Of a stretch of DNA of 64,000 bases, positions 1 to 8,552 are shown in pieces (position 1 is the stretch's first letter; each line of letters begins with the position of its first letter). This DNA comes from Ruminiclostridium cellobioparum subsp. termitidis CT1112 (GTDB taxonomy: Bacteria > Bacillota > Clostridia > Acetivibrionales > DSM-1351). The translations under genes and the position numbers were made by a program. Where the stretch lies: positions 1-64,000 of the forward strand of contig NZ_AORV01000035.1 of assembly GCF_000350485.1 (NCBI RefSeq), written 5' to 3'. The notes beneath the pieces are model-generated. The model ran no database searches, was not told the DNA's origin, and saw nothing but the letters and a program-made list of their open reading frames with translations.

Positions 1-4
1 GTTG

Positions 5-80
5 TGGTGACCCATCGCAGATTCGAACTGCGGACACCTTGATTAAAAGTCAAGTGCTCTGCCAACTGAGCTAATGGGTC
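5..80 (-). tRNA. tRNA-Lys (UUU), CCA encoded
   Basis: Read on the minus strand, a full cloverleaf folds: 7-bp acceptor GACCCAT/ATGGGTC, TA at 8-9, a D arm GCTC/GAGC, a 5-bp anticodon stem CTTGA/TCAAG around loop CTTTTAA (anticodon TTT at 45-47), and a T arm CGCAG/CTGCG with TTCGAAT. The discriminator A and an encoded CCA follow. A consensus promoter lies upstream. Confidence 0.97.
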
Positions 81-123
81 ATTGTTCTGTTACATGACAT
101 TTGATTTGTCGGCAACAGTAGTC

Positions 124-152
124 ATTATAGCAGGCACAGAAAAGCTTGTCAA
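124..152 (-). promoter_or_regulatory. Sigma-A promoter of tRNA-Lys
   Basis: On the minus strand TTGACA (147-152), a 17-nt spacer and TATAAT (124-129) form a perfect consensus promoter about 40 nt upstream of the tRNA. Nothing else is evident between 153 and about 430 apart from AT-rich sequence and the XRE terminator region. Confidence 0.85.
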
Positions 153-430
153 CATGCTTGTTACAATTTTTTTTAACTTGGAAGTGCTTGCCTTTTGCCT
201 TATGCTGTATAATTAGATGGAGCGGCTAAATTGTGGCATAAAAAAAGAGAGATTTTTCATCCCCTCACACATACTGTCAAACTGCTTTCTTTCCATTTGC
301 ATCATATTTGCCATACTTGAAAAGGGCAAATTCCTTAGGTTCCCCATTCGTTTCATATGACTGCAGAGGGCTTTATAATGGCACTCATAATAAGTGTATT
401 ACCTATTGGAGACTTTTTACTTTAAAAGTA

Positions 431-465
431 AGAAAAGCCCAACATTTTATTTGTCAGGCTTTCCC
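431..465 (-). terminator. Possible terminator of the XRE gene
   Basis: On the minus strand GAAAGCC and GGCTTTTC can pair across the stop codon of the XRE regulator, followed by a T-rich stretch. The stem is short (about 7 bp), so this is tentative. Confidence 0.35.
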
Positions 466-800
466 ATTAATTTAAATAAAGCATTTAATATAATTAACAC
501 CAATTTTTGTTCTTTCTTGCTCAAGGTAGTAAGTTTATTCATTATTAGTGAAAGGTCCTTGTTATCATTTTCCTCTGCTGGTGGCAGTATGTATTTAAAT
601 AAATCTTCAAAAGTTATTCCAAGGGCATAAATCACCTTTTCTATCACAGCAAGGGAGGGATTTCTTTCTCCTCTTTCCAATCTACCCAGATGAGATTGAT
701 CAATACCTGCTCTGTATGCTACTTCTTCTTGTGTAAGCCCTTGCTCTAGCCTTATCAGCTTTATTCTATCCCCAACAATTTTACTAATATTATCACTCAA
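447..800 (-). CDS. XRE-family helix-turn-helix regulator
   Basis: A 117-aa cytoplasmic DNA-binding protein. Residues about 9-65 form a lambda-repressor-type HTH (GLTQEEVAYRAGIDQSHLGR, then the typical ERGERNPSL). The 50-residue tail is charged and contains a predicted helix; no second known domain is recognised. The start is supported by a GGGGGTG ribosome binding site. It is divergent from a small ORF whose consensus promoter is flanked by an 8-bp inverted repeat, so it probably regulates that gene and itself. This is inference; the target is not shown by the sequence. Confidence 0.85.
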   Translation of the reverse strand: MSDNISKIVGDRIKLIRLEQGLTQEEVAYRAGIDQSHLGRLERGERNPSLAVIEKVIYALGITFEDLFKYILPPAEENDNKDLSLIMNKLTTLSKKEQKLVLIILNALFKLMGKPDK

Positions 801-858
801 TTTTTCACCCCCACCAAAAAATATATTATTATGCTTGTGGATAAATAGGAAGGACTAT

Positions 859-887
859 TAGTCATATTTCCATACGCTTTATGACTA
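859..887. promoter_or_regulatory. Inverted repeat, candidate XRE operator
   Basis: TAGTCATA (859-866) and TATGACTA (880-887) form a perfect 8-bp inverted repeat with a 13-nt spacer. It lies between the divergent XRE gene and the small ORF, 5 nt upstream of the -35 box of the latter. The position suits an operator for the XRE protein. Confidence 0.5.
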
Positions 888-892
888 TTTGC

Positions 893-921
893 TTGACACA
901 AATGTAAAATCTTTCTATACT
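893..921 (+). promoter_or_regulatory. Sigma-A promoter of the small ORF
   Basis: TTGACA (893-898), 17-nt spacer, TATACT (916-921). The predicted start point near 928 gives a 60-80 nt leader before the small ORF at 989/1007. Confidence 0.75.
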
Positions 922-988
922 ATAGATGTGGAATATGGGAAAAAATTCGTAGAAATATAGATAATATACACTAATCGTGACAGATAAA

Positions 989-1147
989 ATGGGGAAGATG
1001 GTGAATATGAACATGTGGCTTGGATTATGGTCTTTTACAGCTGACCCAAAGCAAAATATACTACATTTTGCACTATTACTTTTAATCTTAAGTTCTGCAA
1101 TAACAGCTGATCATTTTGCAGAAAGAAAAAACAGAAAAAGAAGATAG
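989..1147 (+). CDS. Small hydrophobic ORF, function unknown
   Basis: An ORF of 52 codons read from ATG 989; in-frame starts at 998, GTG 1001, 1007 and 1013 are also possible, and GGGGAAG at 991-997 would suit GTG 1001 or ATG 1007. The product has one short hydrophobic stretch (HFALLLLILSSAITA) and a very basic tail (RKNRKRR). I do not recognise a family. Support comes from a near-perfect promoter at 893-921 and divergence from an XRE regulator. It could be a small membrane or regulatory peptide, or a non-coding transcript. Confidence 0.5.
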   Translation: MGKMVNMNMWLGLWSFTADPKQNILHFALLLLILSSAITADHFAERKNRKRR

Positions 1148-1184
1148 GCATTTAGCTAACCACGTTTCATATATCAGGGTACAA

Positions 1185-1230
1185 CAAAAACTGCTATGAA
1201 ACAGTCTTTTGCAGATGTTTCATAACAGTT
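1185..1230 (-). terminator. Intrinsic terminator of purA
   Basis: On the minus strand a 14-bp stem (arms 1217-1230 and 1189-1202, one GU pair) is followed by TTTTTGTTG, just after the purA stop codon. Confidence 0.85.
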
Positions 1231-1246
1231 TCCATAACAAAGTCAT

Positions 1247-2533
<1,287 letters not shown>

Positions 2534-2689
2534 CTATCGAATACAAGTACTGTTCCAGCTATAACTGCCAATGCCGCAATAGTTTGATAAAAGTACTTAG
2601 CTGTTATTTGGTAATTTACTGAATCAACCTATTAAATTATAACTTAGTAAGTGGTATTATTCAACTAAAACCGCAATTCCCCGGCGTGA

Positions 2690-2812
2690 GGTCGGTGATT
2701 TTTGAGCGAGATAATTTGGCTTGCGACAAGACAAAGACGTGCAGTAAGGCTTTGTGCCTTGCAAGCGGCTTCAACACAGCCGCAGGGCAAATTAACCACT
2801 CAAAAACGTATT
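2690..2812. repeat. Structured palindromic element (three-way junction)
   Basis: In the 534-bp gap between purA and the DUF1858 gene, paired segments nest into one structure: TTTTTGAG (2699-2706) with CTCAAAAA (2799-2806), TAATTTG (2712-2718) with CAAATTA (2788-2794), then two internal hairpins, ACAAAG/CTTTGT (2731-2736/2750-2755) and GCGGCT/AGCCGC (2765-2770/2778-2783). No convincing ORF is present. It could be a non-coding RNA or a mobile palindromic repeat. I see nothing clear in the rest of the gap. Confidence 0.5.
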
Positions 2813-3052
2813 GTACATTGTCAATAGAGGGTATAAACCATTTAACAAAACTAATTCTGCTGGGATTAGGTAATCGGAAATTCAACAGTCAATTTGAAAT
2901 TCAAACCCCTGTACCATCTTTAATCACATAGGTCAACCGAAAATTATAGTATTTACACGCAAAGAAAGGCTTAAGTCAGGATATCCCCGTCTAAGCCCCT
3001 TTAAAATGATCAATTAATATGATTTTCAACCTGTTTTAACCTGTATTGAAAA

Positions 3053-3256
3053 TTACTTTCCTTCAAAAAAGTTGTTGAGATCCTCAATAAGCTTGTCAGC
3101 ATCTATTCCATGAATTGCGCAGGCATCCTCAATACTTTCCCCTGAAGAAGAAGGACAGCCCAGACAATGCATTCCGGCATTAAGAAAAATCGGCACGGTA
3201 CCTCTATCCATATTTAAAACATCAGCTATAATCATATCTTTTGTTACTTTAGCCAT
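3053..3256 (-). CDS. DUF1858 redox-disulfide protein
   Basis: A 67-aa protein matching the DUF1858 / hybrid-cluster-protein-associated redox disulfide family. Family features seen are the N-terminal IIADVLN, the PIFLNAGMHCLGCPSSSGE segment with the CxxC pair, and the EDACAIHGID repeat-like tail. The CxxC is thought to be a redox-active or metal-binding site; the partner is unknown here. A strong AAGGAGG site precedes ATG. It lies upstream of the fumarase genes on the chromosome but downstream in transcription. Confidence 0.9.
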   Translation of the reverse strand: MAKVTKDMIIADVLNMDRGTVPIFLNAGMHCLGCPSSSGESIEDACAIHGIDADKLIEDLNNFFEGK

Positions 3257-3364
3257 TATAGTAAACCTCCTTGATTAATATTCAGCATTTTAAGCAAGTG
3301 CATAAAACTATTATACACTAACGTATTTTAAAAATATACAAAAAATATATTGAAAAGTTCGGTT

Positions 3365-3919
3365 TTACTTGATCTTCCTATATTTCGCCTTTCCGGTCTC
3401 ATATAAATTGCTGCCATTGCAGTCTATTATTACAGTCAATGGCAGATTTTCAACCTCCAGCCTTCTTACAGCCTCAGCACCCAGCTCGGGGAAAGCAATG
3501 ATTTCCTGGCTTTTAATACACTCAGCCATCAGTGCTCCCGCTCCGCCTATTGCTCCAAAATATACGGCACCGAACTGTTTCATTGCGGATATTACATTTT
3601 CTCCTCTCAGTCCCTTGCCTATCATTCCTGTTTGTCCAAGCTCTATCAGAGTCGGAGCATATGCATCCATTCTGTAACTGGTGGTTGGTCCTGCAGAACC
3701 GATTACTTCCCCCTCCCTTGAAGGGCATGGTCCCACATAATAAATTGTCTGGTTTTTGATATCAAAAGGTAACGGTTTATTTTCCTTCAATAATTCAATC
3801 ATTTTTTTATGTGCCGCATCTCTGGCAGTATAAATTATTCCGCTGAGTGAAACTGTGTCCCCCGCATTAAAAGATTTAACAGTCTCTCTGTCAAAAGGAG
3901 CAGCTATATTGTGGTGCAT
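3365..3919 (-). CDS. Class I fumarase / L(+)-tartrate dehydratase-type hydro-lyase, beta subunit
   Basis: 184 aa, the usual size of the stand-alone C-terminal (beta) subunit of Fe-S-dependent hydro-lyases. It shows GDTVSLSGIIYTARDAAHK near the N-terminus, PCPSREGEVIGSAGPTTS and the GKG/GAVYFGAIGGAGAL segment that form the substrate pocket. With the alpha subunit encoded just upstream it should interconvert fumarate and malate. The context does not distinguish fumarate from tartrate. The spacing to the alpha gene is 85 bp, so one transcript is likely. Confidence 0.9.
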   Translation of the reverse strand: MHHNIAAPFDRETVKSFNAGDTVSLSGIIYTARDAAHKKMIELLKENKPLPFDIKNQTIYYVGPCPSREGEVIGSAGPTTSYRMDAYAPTLIELGQTGMIGKGLRGENVISAMKQFGAVYFGAIGGAGALMAECIKSQEIIAFPELGAEAVRRLEVENLPLTVIIDCNGSNLYETGKAKYRKIK

Positions 3920-4004
3920 ATTGTATCCCCCTGTTCCTCCCGTCCGGAATCCGGCCGGGAAAATTCTATCTGAAGTATAATTGCCCTATCCTGAAAGTCC
4001 CCGA

Positions 4005-4850
4005 TTATAAGGAAACCTCGGCATGCCGCGTTACATGGCAGTTTATGTTTATAGCAACCGGCAATCCTGCTATGTGCGTCGGATAAGTCTCAACATTCAC
4101 CGCAAGAGCGGTATTGGTACCGCCAAGTCCGGCCGGCCCGATACCGAGAGTGTTTATTTTCTCAAGCATTTCGGCTTCCAGCTTTCTTACATATTCAATA
4201 CCGCTTCTTTTGTCAATGGGCCTTAATAGGGCTCTCTTAGCCAGCAGGGATGCCTTTTCCATAGTTCCTCCTATTCCAACCCCAACAACAATGGGAGGAC
4301 ATGGATTTGGTCCTGCTTTATCCACCGTTTCCAGAATAAAGTCTTTTACACCCTCTATCCCGTCGGAGGGCTTGAGCATTTTTAAAGCGCTCATATTCTC
4401 ACTGCCAAAACCCTTGGGCGCAAGCTCAAGCTTAAATACATCCCCCGGTACAATATCATAATGGATAACAGCAGGTGTATTGTCCCCGGTATTGATCCTC
4501 TCAATAGGATCTCCGACCACCGATTTTCTCAGGTAACCCTCTTTATACCCTCTTCTGACACCTTCATTAATGGCATCTGCCAGGGAACCGCCTGAAATAT
4601 GCACCTCCTGGCCCATAGTAACAAATACCACAGCCATTCCGGTATCCTGGCATATTGCAACCTTTTTTTCAGCAGCCAGTGCGGCATTTAAAAGCAATTT
4701 TTCAAGCACTTCGGTGCCTATTGGAGATTGTTCGGCAGACAGTCCCTTTTCCATTGCCTGTCTTATGTCCTTATTCAGGTAATAATTTGCATCCATACAC
4801 AAATTTTTAACAGCTTCTATTATTTTATCAACTTCTATATCCCTCATCAA
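4005..4850 (-). CDS. Class I fumarase-type hydro-lyase, alpha subunit
   Basis: 281 aa, the size of the N-terminal (alpha) subunit that carries the 4Fe-4S cluster. Cysteines expected as cluster ligands occur in [10 protein letters not shown] (about residue 65), in [15 protein letters not shown] (about 187) and in [11 protein letters not shown] near the C-terminus. [16 protein letters not shown] is a family signature. It forms one functional enzyme with the downstream beta subunit and probably acts in the reductive or oxidative branch of the TCA pathway. Oxygen-sensitive enzymes of this class are common in anaerobes. Confidence 0.92.
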   Translation of the reverse strand: MMRDIEVDKIIEAVKNLCMDANYYLNKDIRQAMEKGLSAEQSPIGTEVLEKLLLNAALAAEKKVAICQDTGMAVVFVTMGQEVHISGGSLADAINEGVRRGYKEGYLRKSVVGDPIERINTGDNTPAVIHYDIVPGDVFKLELAPKGFGSENMSALKMLKPSDGIEGVKDFILETVDKAGPNPCPPIVVGVGIGGTMEKASLLAKRALLRPIDKRSGIEYVRKLEAEMLEKINTLGIGPAGLGGTNTALAVNVETYPTHIAGLPVAININCHVTRHAEVSL

Positions 4851-5024
4851 TTCCTCCGTCAGTTGATCATTAATTGATCCTTAAGAATTAAAATGCCGTA
4901 AATCAGACAGTATAATGGGTGAAAAAAGATTATTCCCGCTGATATTATAATTATACATATATTTCAGGCAACAAAACAACCTTAAAATATTCATAAATTG
5001 TTCAAAAGGTTTGGGGAATATTCA

Positions 5025-5053
5025 AAGACAAAACAATAATATTCTAGTATAAT
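5025..5053 (+). promoter_or_regulatory. Promoter of the universal stress protein gene
   Basis: AAGACA (5025-5030), 17-nt spacer and TATAAT (5048-5053). The -35 box matches consensus at 4 of 6 positions. It is 25 nt upstream of the start codon and close to the ribosome binding site. Confidence 0.55.
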
Positions 5054-5077
5054 TATATTGAGGAAGGAGGTTATTTA

Positions 5078-5461
5078 TTGAATCCATCTGTACGTAACAT
5101 ATTAGTATGCGTCACACAGCAGAAAACCTGTGAAAGGCTGATTAAAAAGGCTTTGGAGTTTTCAAATGCCGGCGATTCGATATATATAATTCACGTAGCA
5201 AAAGACAATTGGAGCTTTCTGGACAATGACAGGGAAGGTGAAGCTCTTGAATACCTTTTTGGTATAGCCAAATCCGTCGGTGCCAATCTCACTGTTCTTA
5301 GATCGGACGATATTGTCGATACAATTGTTGAATATGCCCGTGAGAATAAAATTGATATTTTGGTTATGGGTGATTCCAAAGGAGACCATAGTGAAAACTA
5401 TTTTTATAAATCATTGAAATTAAGTTTAGATCACGTTGAAATACACGTTGTACCTAATTAA
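5078..5461 (+). CDS. Universal stress protein family (UspA-like)
   Basis: 127 aa with a UspA fold pattern: beta strand NILVCVT, helix, strand SIYIIHVAK, and the central DIVDTIVEYARENKIDILVMGDSKGD. The usual nucleotide-binding signature G(2x)G(9x)G(S/T) is not intact, so ATP binding is uncertain. The start is TTG, supported by the strong AGGAAGGAGG site; no ATG is in a usable position. It is a single gene upstream of hup. Confidence 0.85.
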   Translation: MNPSVRNILVCVTQQKTCERLIKKALEFSNAGDSIYIIHVAKDNWSFLDNDREGEALEYLFGIAKSVGANLTVLRSDDIVDTIVEYARENKIDILVMGDSKGDHSENYFYKSLKLSLDHVEIHVVPN

Positions 5462-5525
5462 AACGTAAATTGATAAAAAGTTTCCTATTTTGCTGGTACA
5501 AATTAACTATTTTGCCTTCAAAGGC

Positions 5526-5554
5526 TTGACTTTAGCCAACTTTCATTATAAAAT
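5526..5554 (+). promoter_or_regulatory. Promoter of hup
   Basis: TTGACT (5526-5531), 17-nt spacer and TAAAAT (5549-5554), about 30 nt upstream of the HU start codon. Confidence 0.7.
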
Positions 5555-5585
5555 AATGTCGAATTCCATTTTTAGGAGGTTGTAT

Positions 5586-5861
5586 ATGAATAAGTCAGAT
5601 TTAATCAACTCAATTGCATCAAAATCAGGTTTAAACAAGAAAAACAGTGAATCTGCTTTGAATGCATTTATTTCTTCAGTTGAGGATACTCTCAAGGCTG
5701 GCGACAAAGTTACTTTGGTTGGTTTTGGAACCTTCGAAGTAAGAGAAAGAGCTGCTAGAAAGGGTAGAAACCCACAGACTAAGAAAGAAATTACTATTCC
5801 TGCATCAAAAGCTCCAGTATTCAAAGCTGGTAAGGTTTTGAAGGATAACGTTAACGCTTAA
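5586..5861 (+). CDS. hup: HU-family DNA-binding protein
   Basis: 91 aa, full length for HU. The dimer bends DNA non-specifically and organises the nucleoid. Seen are KSDLI at the N-terminus, [20 protein letters not shown] in the beta arm region, and [12 protein letters not shown] near the end. The start at 5586 is set by AGGAGG 7 nt upstream and by family length; an upstream in-frame extension to 5490 lacks a site. A perfect 12-bp tandem repeat (GTTAACGCTTAA, 5850-5861 and 5862-5873) spans and duplicates the stop codon. Confidence 0.97.
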   Translation: MNKSDLINSIASKSGLNKKNSESALNAFISSVEDTLKAGDKVTLVGFGTFEVRERAARKGRNPQTKKEITIPASKAPVFKAGKVLKDNVNA

Positions 5862-5907
5862 GTTAACGCTTAATATGGCCAATGCACCCTTATGGGTACA
5901 CTACATA

Positions 5908-5936
5908 AAAGCCCTGAATCAACTTCAGGGCTTTTT
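5908..5936 (+). terminator. Intrinsic terminator of hup
   Basis: AAAGCCCTGAA/TTCAGGGCTTT stem with a 5-nt loop followed by a T run. The A-rich 5' side means it could also act on the opposite strand for the convergent response-regulator operon. Confidence 0.9.
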
Positions 5937-6004
5937 GTATTGCATTTTTTTATTATGAAAGCTTACTTATCGTGCTTATCGTGAATTTTTTTTATATATT
6001 GTTA

Positions 6005-6754
6005 TTAATTGTTGATCCGTATTTTTTCTATCAGTTGACAAATCACCTGGGAATTTGTTGGCTTCTTTTGCTTATCCTCTTCGGATAGGACATTTTCTAT
6101 GCAGTTTCTGATAGCCCTCTCAACCTTTTGTATTGTAACGTTGTTTTTTACAGCTATTTCCCTGTATATGCCCTTTGGAAGAGAACCGCTCTGGCAGTAG
6201 CTGTCAAAAGCGCGGGTAACAATATCCCTTATGTATGCATAACCCGTCATATGGGCCTTCAGTCCATATTCCCGCATATATTTGGTTGCCAGCACTTTCA
6301 GCTCATCATCATATCTGTTTTTGGGATTTTGACCAAAAGTAGGAGTATAATTTTTCATAGTGTATTGTTTGATATTGGAATCCATATAGAGCTGCTTGAT
6401 TCTCAAAGTCAGGACATTCTCGTCAAAAGGCTTGATTATGTAATAGTTCGCACCCAGATTCATTGCCCTTGAAACATAATTTTCATGACTCACAGCGGAA
6501 TAAACTATGTAAACAGGTGTATTCCCCGCACTGTTGGCTTTGGCATGCTCAAGTACACCAATACCGTCCAATTTTGGCATTATAATATCCAGCAATACCA
6601 CATCAGGTTTATCCCTGTCAATCAGTTCAATTGCTTCGAGACCGTCTTTGGCTATTTTCAGCATTTCAAATTCCTGGCACTCACTCAACTTTTCATATAA
6701 TGCCTTTGCAGTTAATAAATTATCATCCACTATCAAAACCCTTATTTTACTCAT
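6005..6754 (-). CDS. Spo0A-like response regulator (paralogue)
   Basis: 249 aa. Residues 1-125 are a receiver domain: acidic pair DD at 10-11, phospho-acceptor Asp in VVLLDIIMP, conserved Lys in YIIKPFD. The C-terminal half resembles the Spo0A DNA-binding domain, including AHMTGYAYIRD, GIYREIA and the recognition-helix-like KVERAIRN. Similarity in the effector domain is lower than expected for the master sporulation regulator, so this is probably a second Spo0A-type protein. It is the last gene of the aroA-aroC-aroK transcript (27-nt gap), which is unusual company; a true spo0A normally follows spoIVB. Confidence 0.85.
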   Translation of the reverse strand: MSKIRVLIVDDNLLTAKALYEKLSECQEFEMLKIAKDGLEAIELIDRDKPDVVLLDIIMPKLDGIGVLEHAKANSAGNTPVYIVYSAVSHENYVSRAMNLGANYYIIKPFDENVLTLRIKQLYMDSNIKQYTMKNYTPTFGQNPKNRYDDELKVLATKYMREYGLKAHMTGYAYIRDIVTRAFDSYCQSGSLPKGIYREIAVKNNVTIQKVERAIRNCIENVLSEEDKQKKPTNSQVICQLIEKIRINN

Positions 6755-6781
6755 TGTTTCTCTTTAACCCTTTTCATTAAT

Positions 6782-7312
6782 TTATGGCTGAATAAACACA
6801 TCAGCTGAATTTTCAAAAAATCCGATTATTTTCCGGCATATAGCATCTGGTTCACTGCCGTCACACTCGATAACCCTGTCCGCATATTTGTTATACAAAG
6901 GTATCCGTTCATTGTATAAGTCTTTTAAGGTACCACCCGTTCTGACCAATTTTCTTGAGGCATCCATCCTGTCTTCAATAACCTGATAACTCGTGTTCAA
7001 AAATATAATTTCCCCTGTTTTTTTTAAGTGACTCATTGCAATATCGCTGTGAACCAAACCACCTCCCGTGGAAATCACGCAATTGCCGGAGCGGATATCC
7101 AATACCACTTCGTCCTGAACCCGGATAAAATATTCCCGACCATACTCCTCTACCAGCTGTTTCGGTGTTTTGCCGGTTTTATGGGTTACCAGCACATCGG
7201 TGTCAATAAAACCGTATCCCAACATTTCACTCAACAGCTCTCCCACTGTGGTTTTGCCTGTTCCCGGCATACCTATGAGAATAATATTCCGGTCACTTTT
7301 ATAGTTCCTCAT
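6782..7312 (-). CDS. aroK: Shikimate kinase
   Basis: 176 aa. Phosphorylates shikimate with ATP. The P-loop GMPGTGKTT (about residues 15-23), the FIDTDVLV segment with substrate-binding Asp, and STGGGLVHSD (the GGG shikimate-binding motif) are all present, as is the lid Arg region RTGG. I chose ATG 7312 because it overlaps the aroC stop as ATGA; an upstream ATG at 7324 lies inside aroC without a site. Translational coupling with aroC is likely. Confidence 0.92.
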   Translation of the reverse strand: MRNYKSDRNIILIGMPGTGKTTVGELLSEMLGYGFIDTDVLVTHKTGKTPKQLVEEYGREYFIRVQDEVVLDIRSGNCVISTGGGLVHSDIAMSHLKKTGEIIFLNTSYQVIEDRMDASRKLVRTGGTLKDLYNERIPLYNKYADRVIECDGSEPDAICRKIIGFFENSADVFIQP

Positions 7313-8487
7313 AGGCCATCCCACCTGGAATCCATTTCTGTAATGCTTCTCATGCCTGACGACATTATGATGCTGTCAACCAGAGCTATCCTTACCATGG
7401 CTTCACAAATGGAATAAACTCTCGGTACCAGCGACGGATCGCTTCTGGATGCAAACTTGTGTGTTACAGGCTCAAGTGTCCGGACATTTACTGTAAGCTG
7501 ATCCTGCAAAATGGTTGGAGTTGGCTTCACAGCCACACGGATGCGGATTTCCTCACCGTTGGATATTCCTCCAAGCATACCGCCGGCCCTGTTGGTTTTG
7601 AATCTTATTCTGCCCGTTTCCTTGTCGTAATAAGGGGTGTCATTCATTTCCGAACCCTTTTTGGAGGCCACTCCGAAACCTTCGCCTATTTCTACACCCT
7701 TGACTCCTCCGATAGACATCAAGCCATGAGCAATAGTTGCACTAAGCTTGTCAAAAACAGGCTCTCCCAATCCTGCGGGAACTCCTTTGGCAATGATTTC
7801 AATCACGCCGCCGCAGGAATCGCCTTCCCTGATTACCTGTAACAAGTCTTCCGTCATTAGCTTGGCAGCTTCAGGGTCAGGGCAGTTTATTTCATTTGTC
7901 CTGTAATTCTGTTTGACCTGCTCATAAGTAAACGGGCCCGCTTTAATGCCGTGTGATTCGACGGTATATGCCATAACATCTATACCCATCCGGTCCAATA
8001 CCTGCTTTGCAACTGCTCCTCCCGCCACTCTTGCGGCTGTTTCGCGGGCCGACGCTCTGCCGGCGCCAAGATAGTCGGCATGTTCGCCATACTTCTTGAA
8101 ATAGGTATATGCTGCCTGCCCCGGTCTCAGGAGGTCCCTGTTGCCTCTGTGCTGCTCGATATGCCTGTCGCCTATGTCACTGCTTGGAATAAGCATGGCT
8201 ACAGGGGCGCCGGTTGTGGTGTCATCCTGCATGACTCCCGAAAAAATATATACCTTATCGGCTTCCGTTCTGGGCGTTTGCAGCTTTGACTGCCCGGGTC
8301 TCCGCTTTTCCAGTTCCTCCTGTATGATTTCAGACGTTATTTTTATCCCTGCCGGGACACCATCCACTATGACTACCAGTCCACCCCAGAGTTCCGGAGG
8401 AACATTTTCGCTTTTTCTGAAAGCCCCTGAGTAAGATTCTCCGCTCGTTGTTACACGAAATACCCGTCCAAATGAATTACCAACCAT
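7309..8487 (-). CDS. aroC: Chorismate synthase homologue with altered active site
   Basis: 392 aa, matching the whole length of chorismate synthase (FMN-dependent removal of phosphate from EPSP). The start at 8487 (GGAGG 5 nt upstream, then MVGNSFGRVFRVTT) aligns with the family N-terminus. Many family blocks are kept: RRPGQS, SARETAARVAGGA, GVPAGLGEPVFDKL, GGISNGEEI. Yet both histidines known to be catalytic are changed: GESHG reads GESYSG with an extra loop of about 15 residues, and RPGHAD reads RPGQAA. The His in NHAGG (here NRAGG) and in RHDP (here RSDP) is also replaced. Position between aroA and aroK supports a shikimate role, but activity is doubtful or altered. Confidence 0.85.
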   Translation of the reverse strand: MVGNSFGRVFRVTTSGESYSGAFRKSENVPPELWGGLVVIVDGVPAGIKITSEIIQEELEKRRPGQSKLQTPRTEADKVYIFSGVMQDDTTTGAPVAMLIPSSDIGDRHIEQHRGNRDLLRPGQAAYTYFKKYGEHADYLGAGRASARETAARVAGGAVAKQVLDRMGIDVMAYTVESHGIKAGPFTYEQVKQNYRTNEINCPDPEAAKLMTEDLLQVIREGDSCGGVIEIIAKGVPAGLGEPVFDKLSATIAHGLMSIGGVKGVEIGEGFGVASKKGSEMNDTPYYDKETGRIRFKTNRAGGMLGGISNGEEIRIRVAVKPTPTILQDQLTVNVRTLEPVTHKFASRSDPSLVPRVYSICEAMVRIALVDSIIMSSGMRSITEMDSRWDGL

Positions 8488-8552
8488 TGCTGCCTCCATA
8501 TATTTAAAAAATTTATTATTCGGTTAAATCATCATTTAACTAAAATCAGCAC

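Noticed and set aside
2661-2931. Overlapping short ORFs on both strands after purA
   Set aside because: They run through the palindromic element, lack ribosome binding sites and mirror each other.
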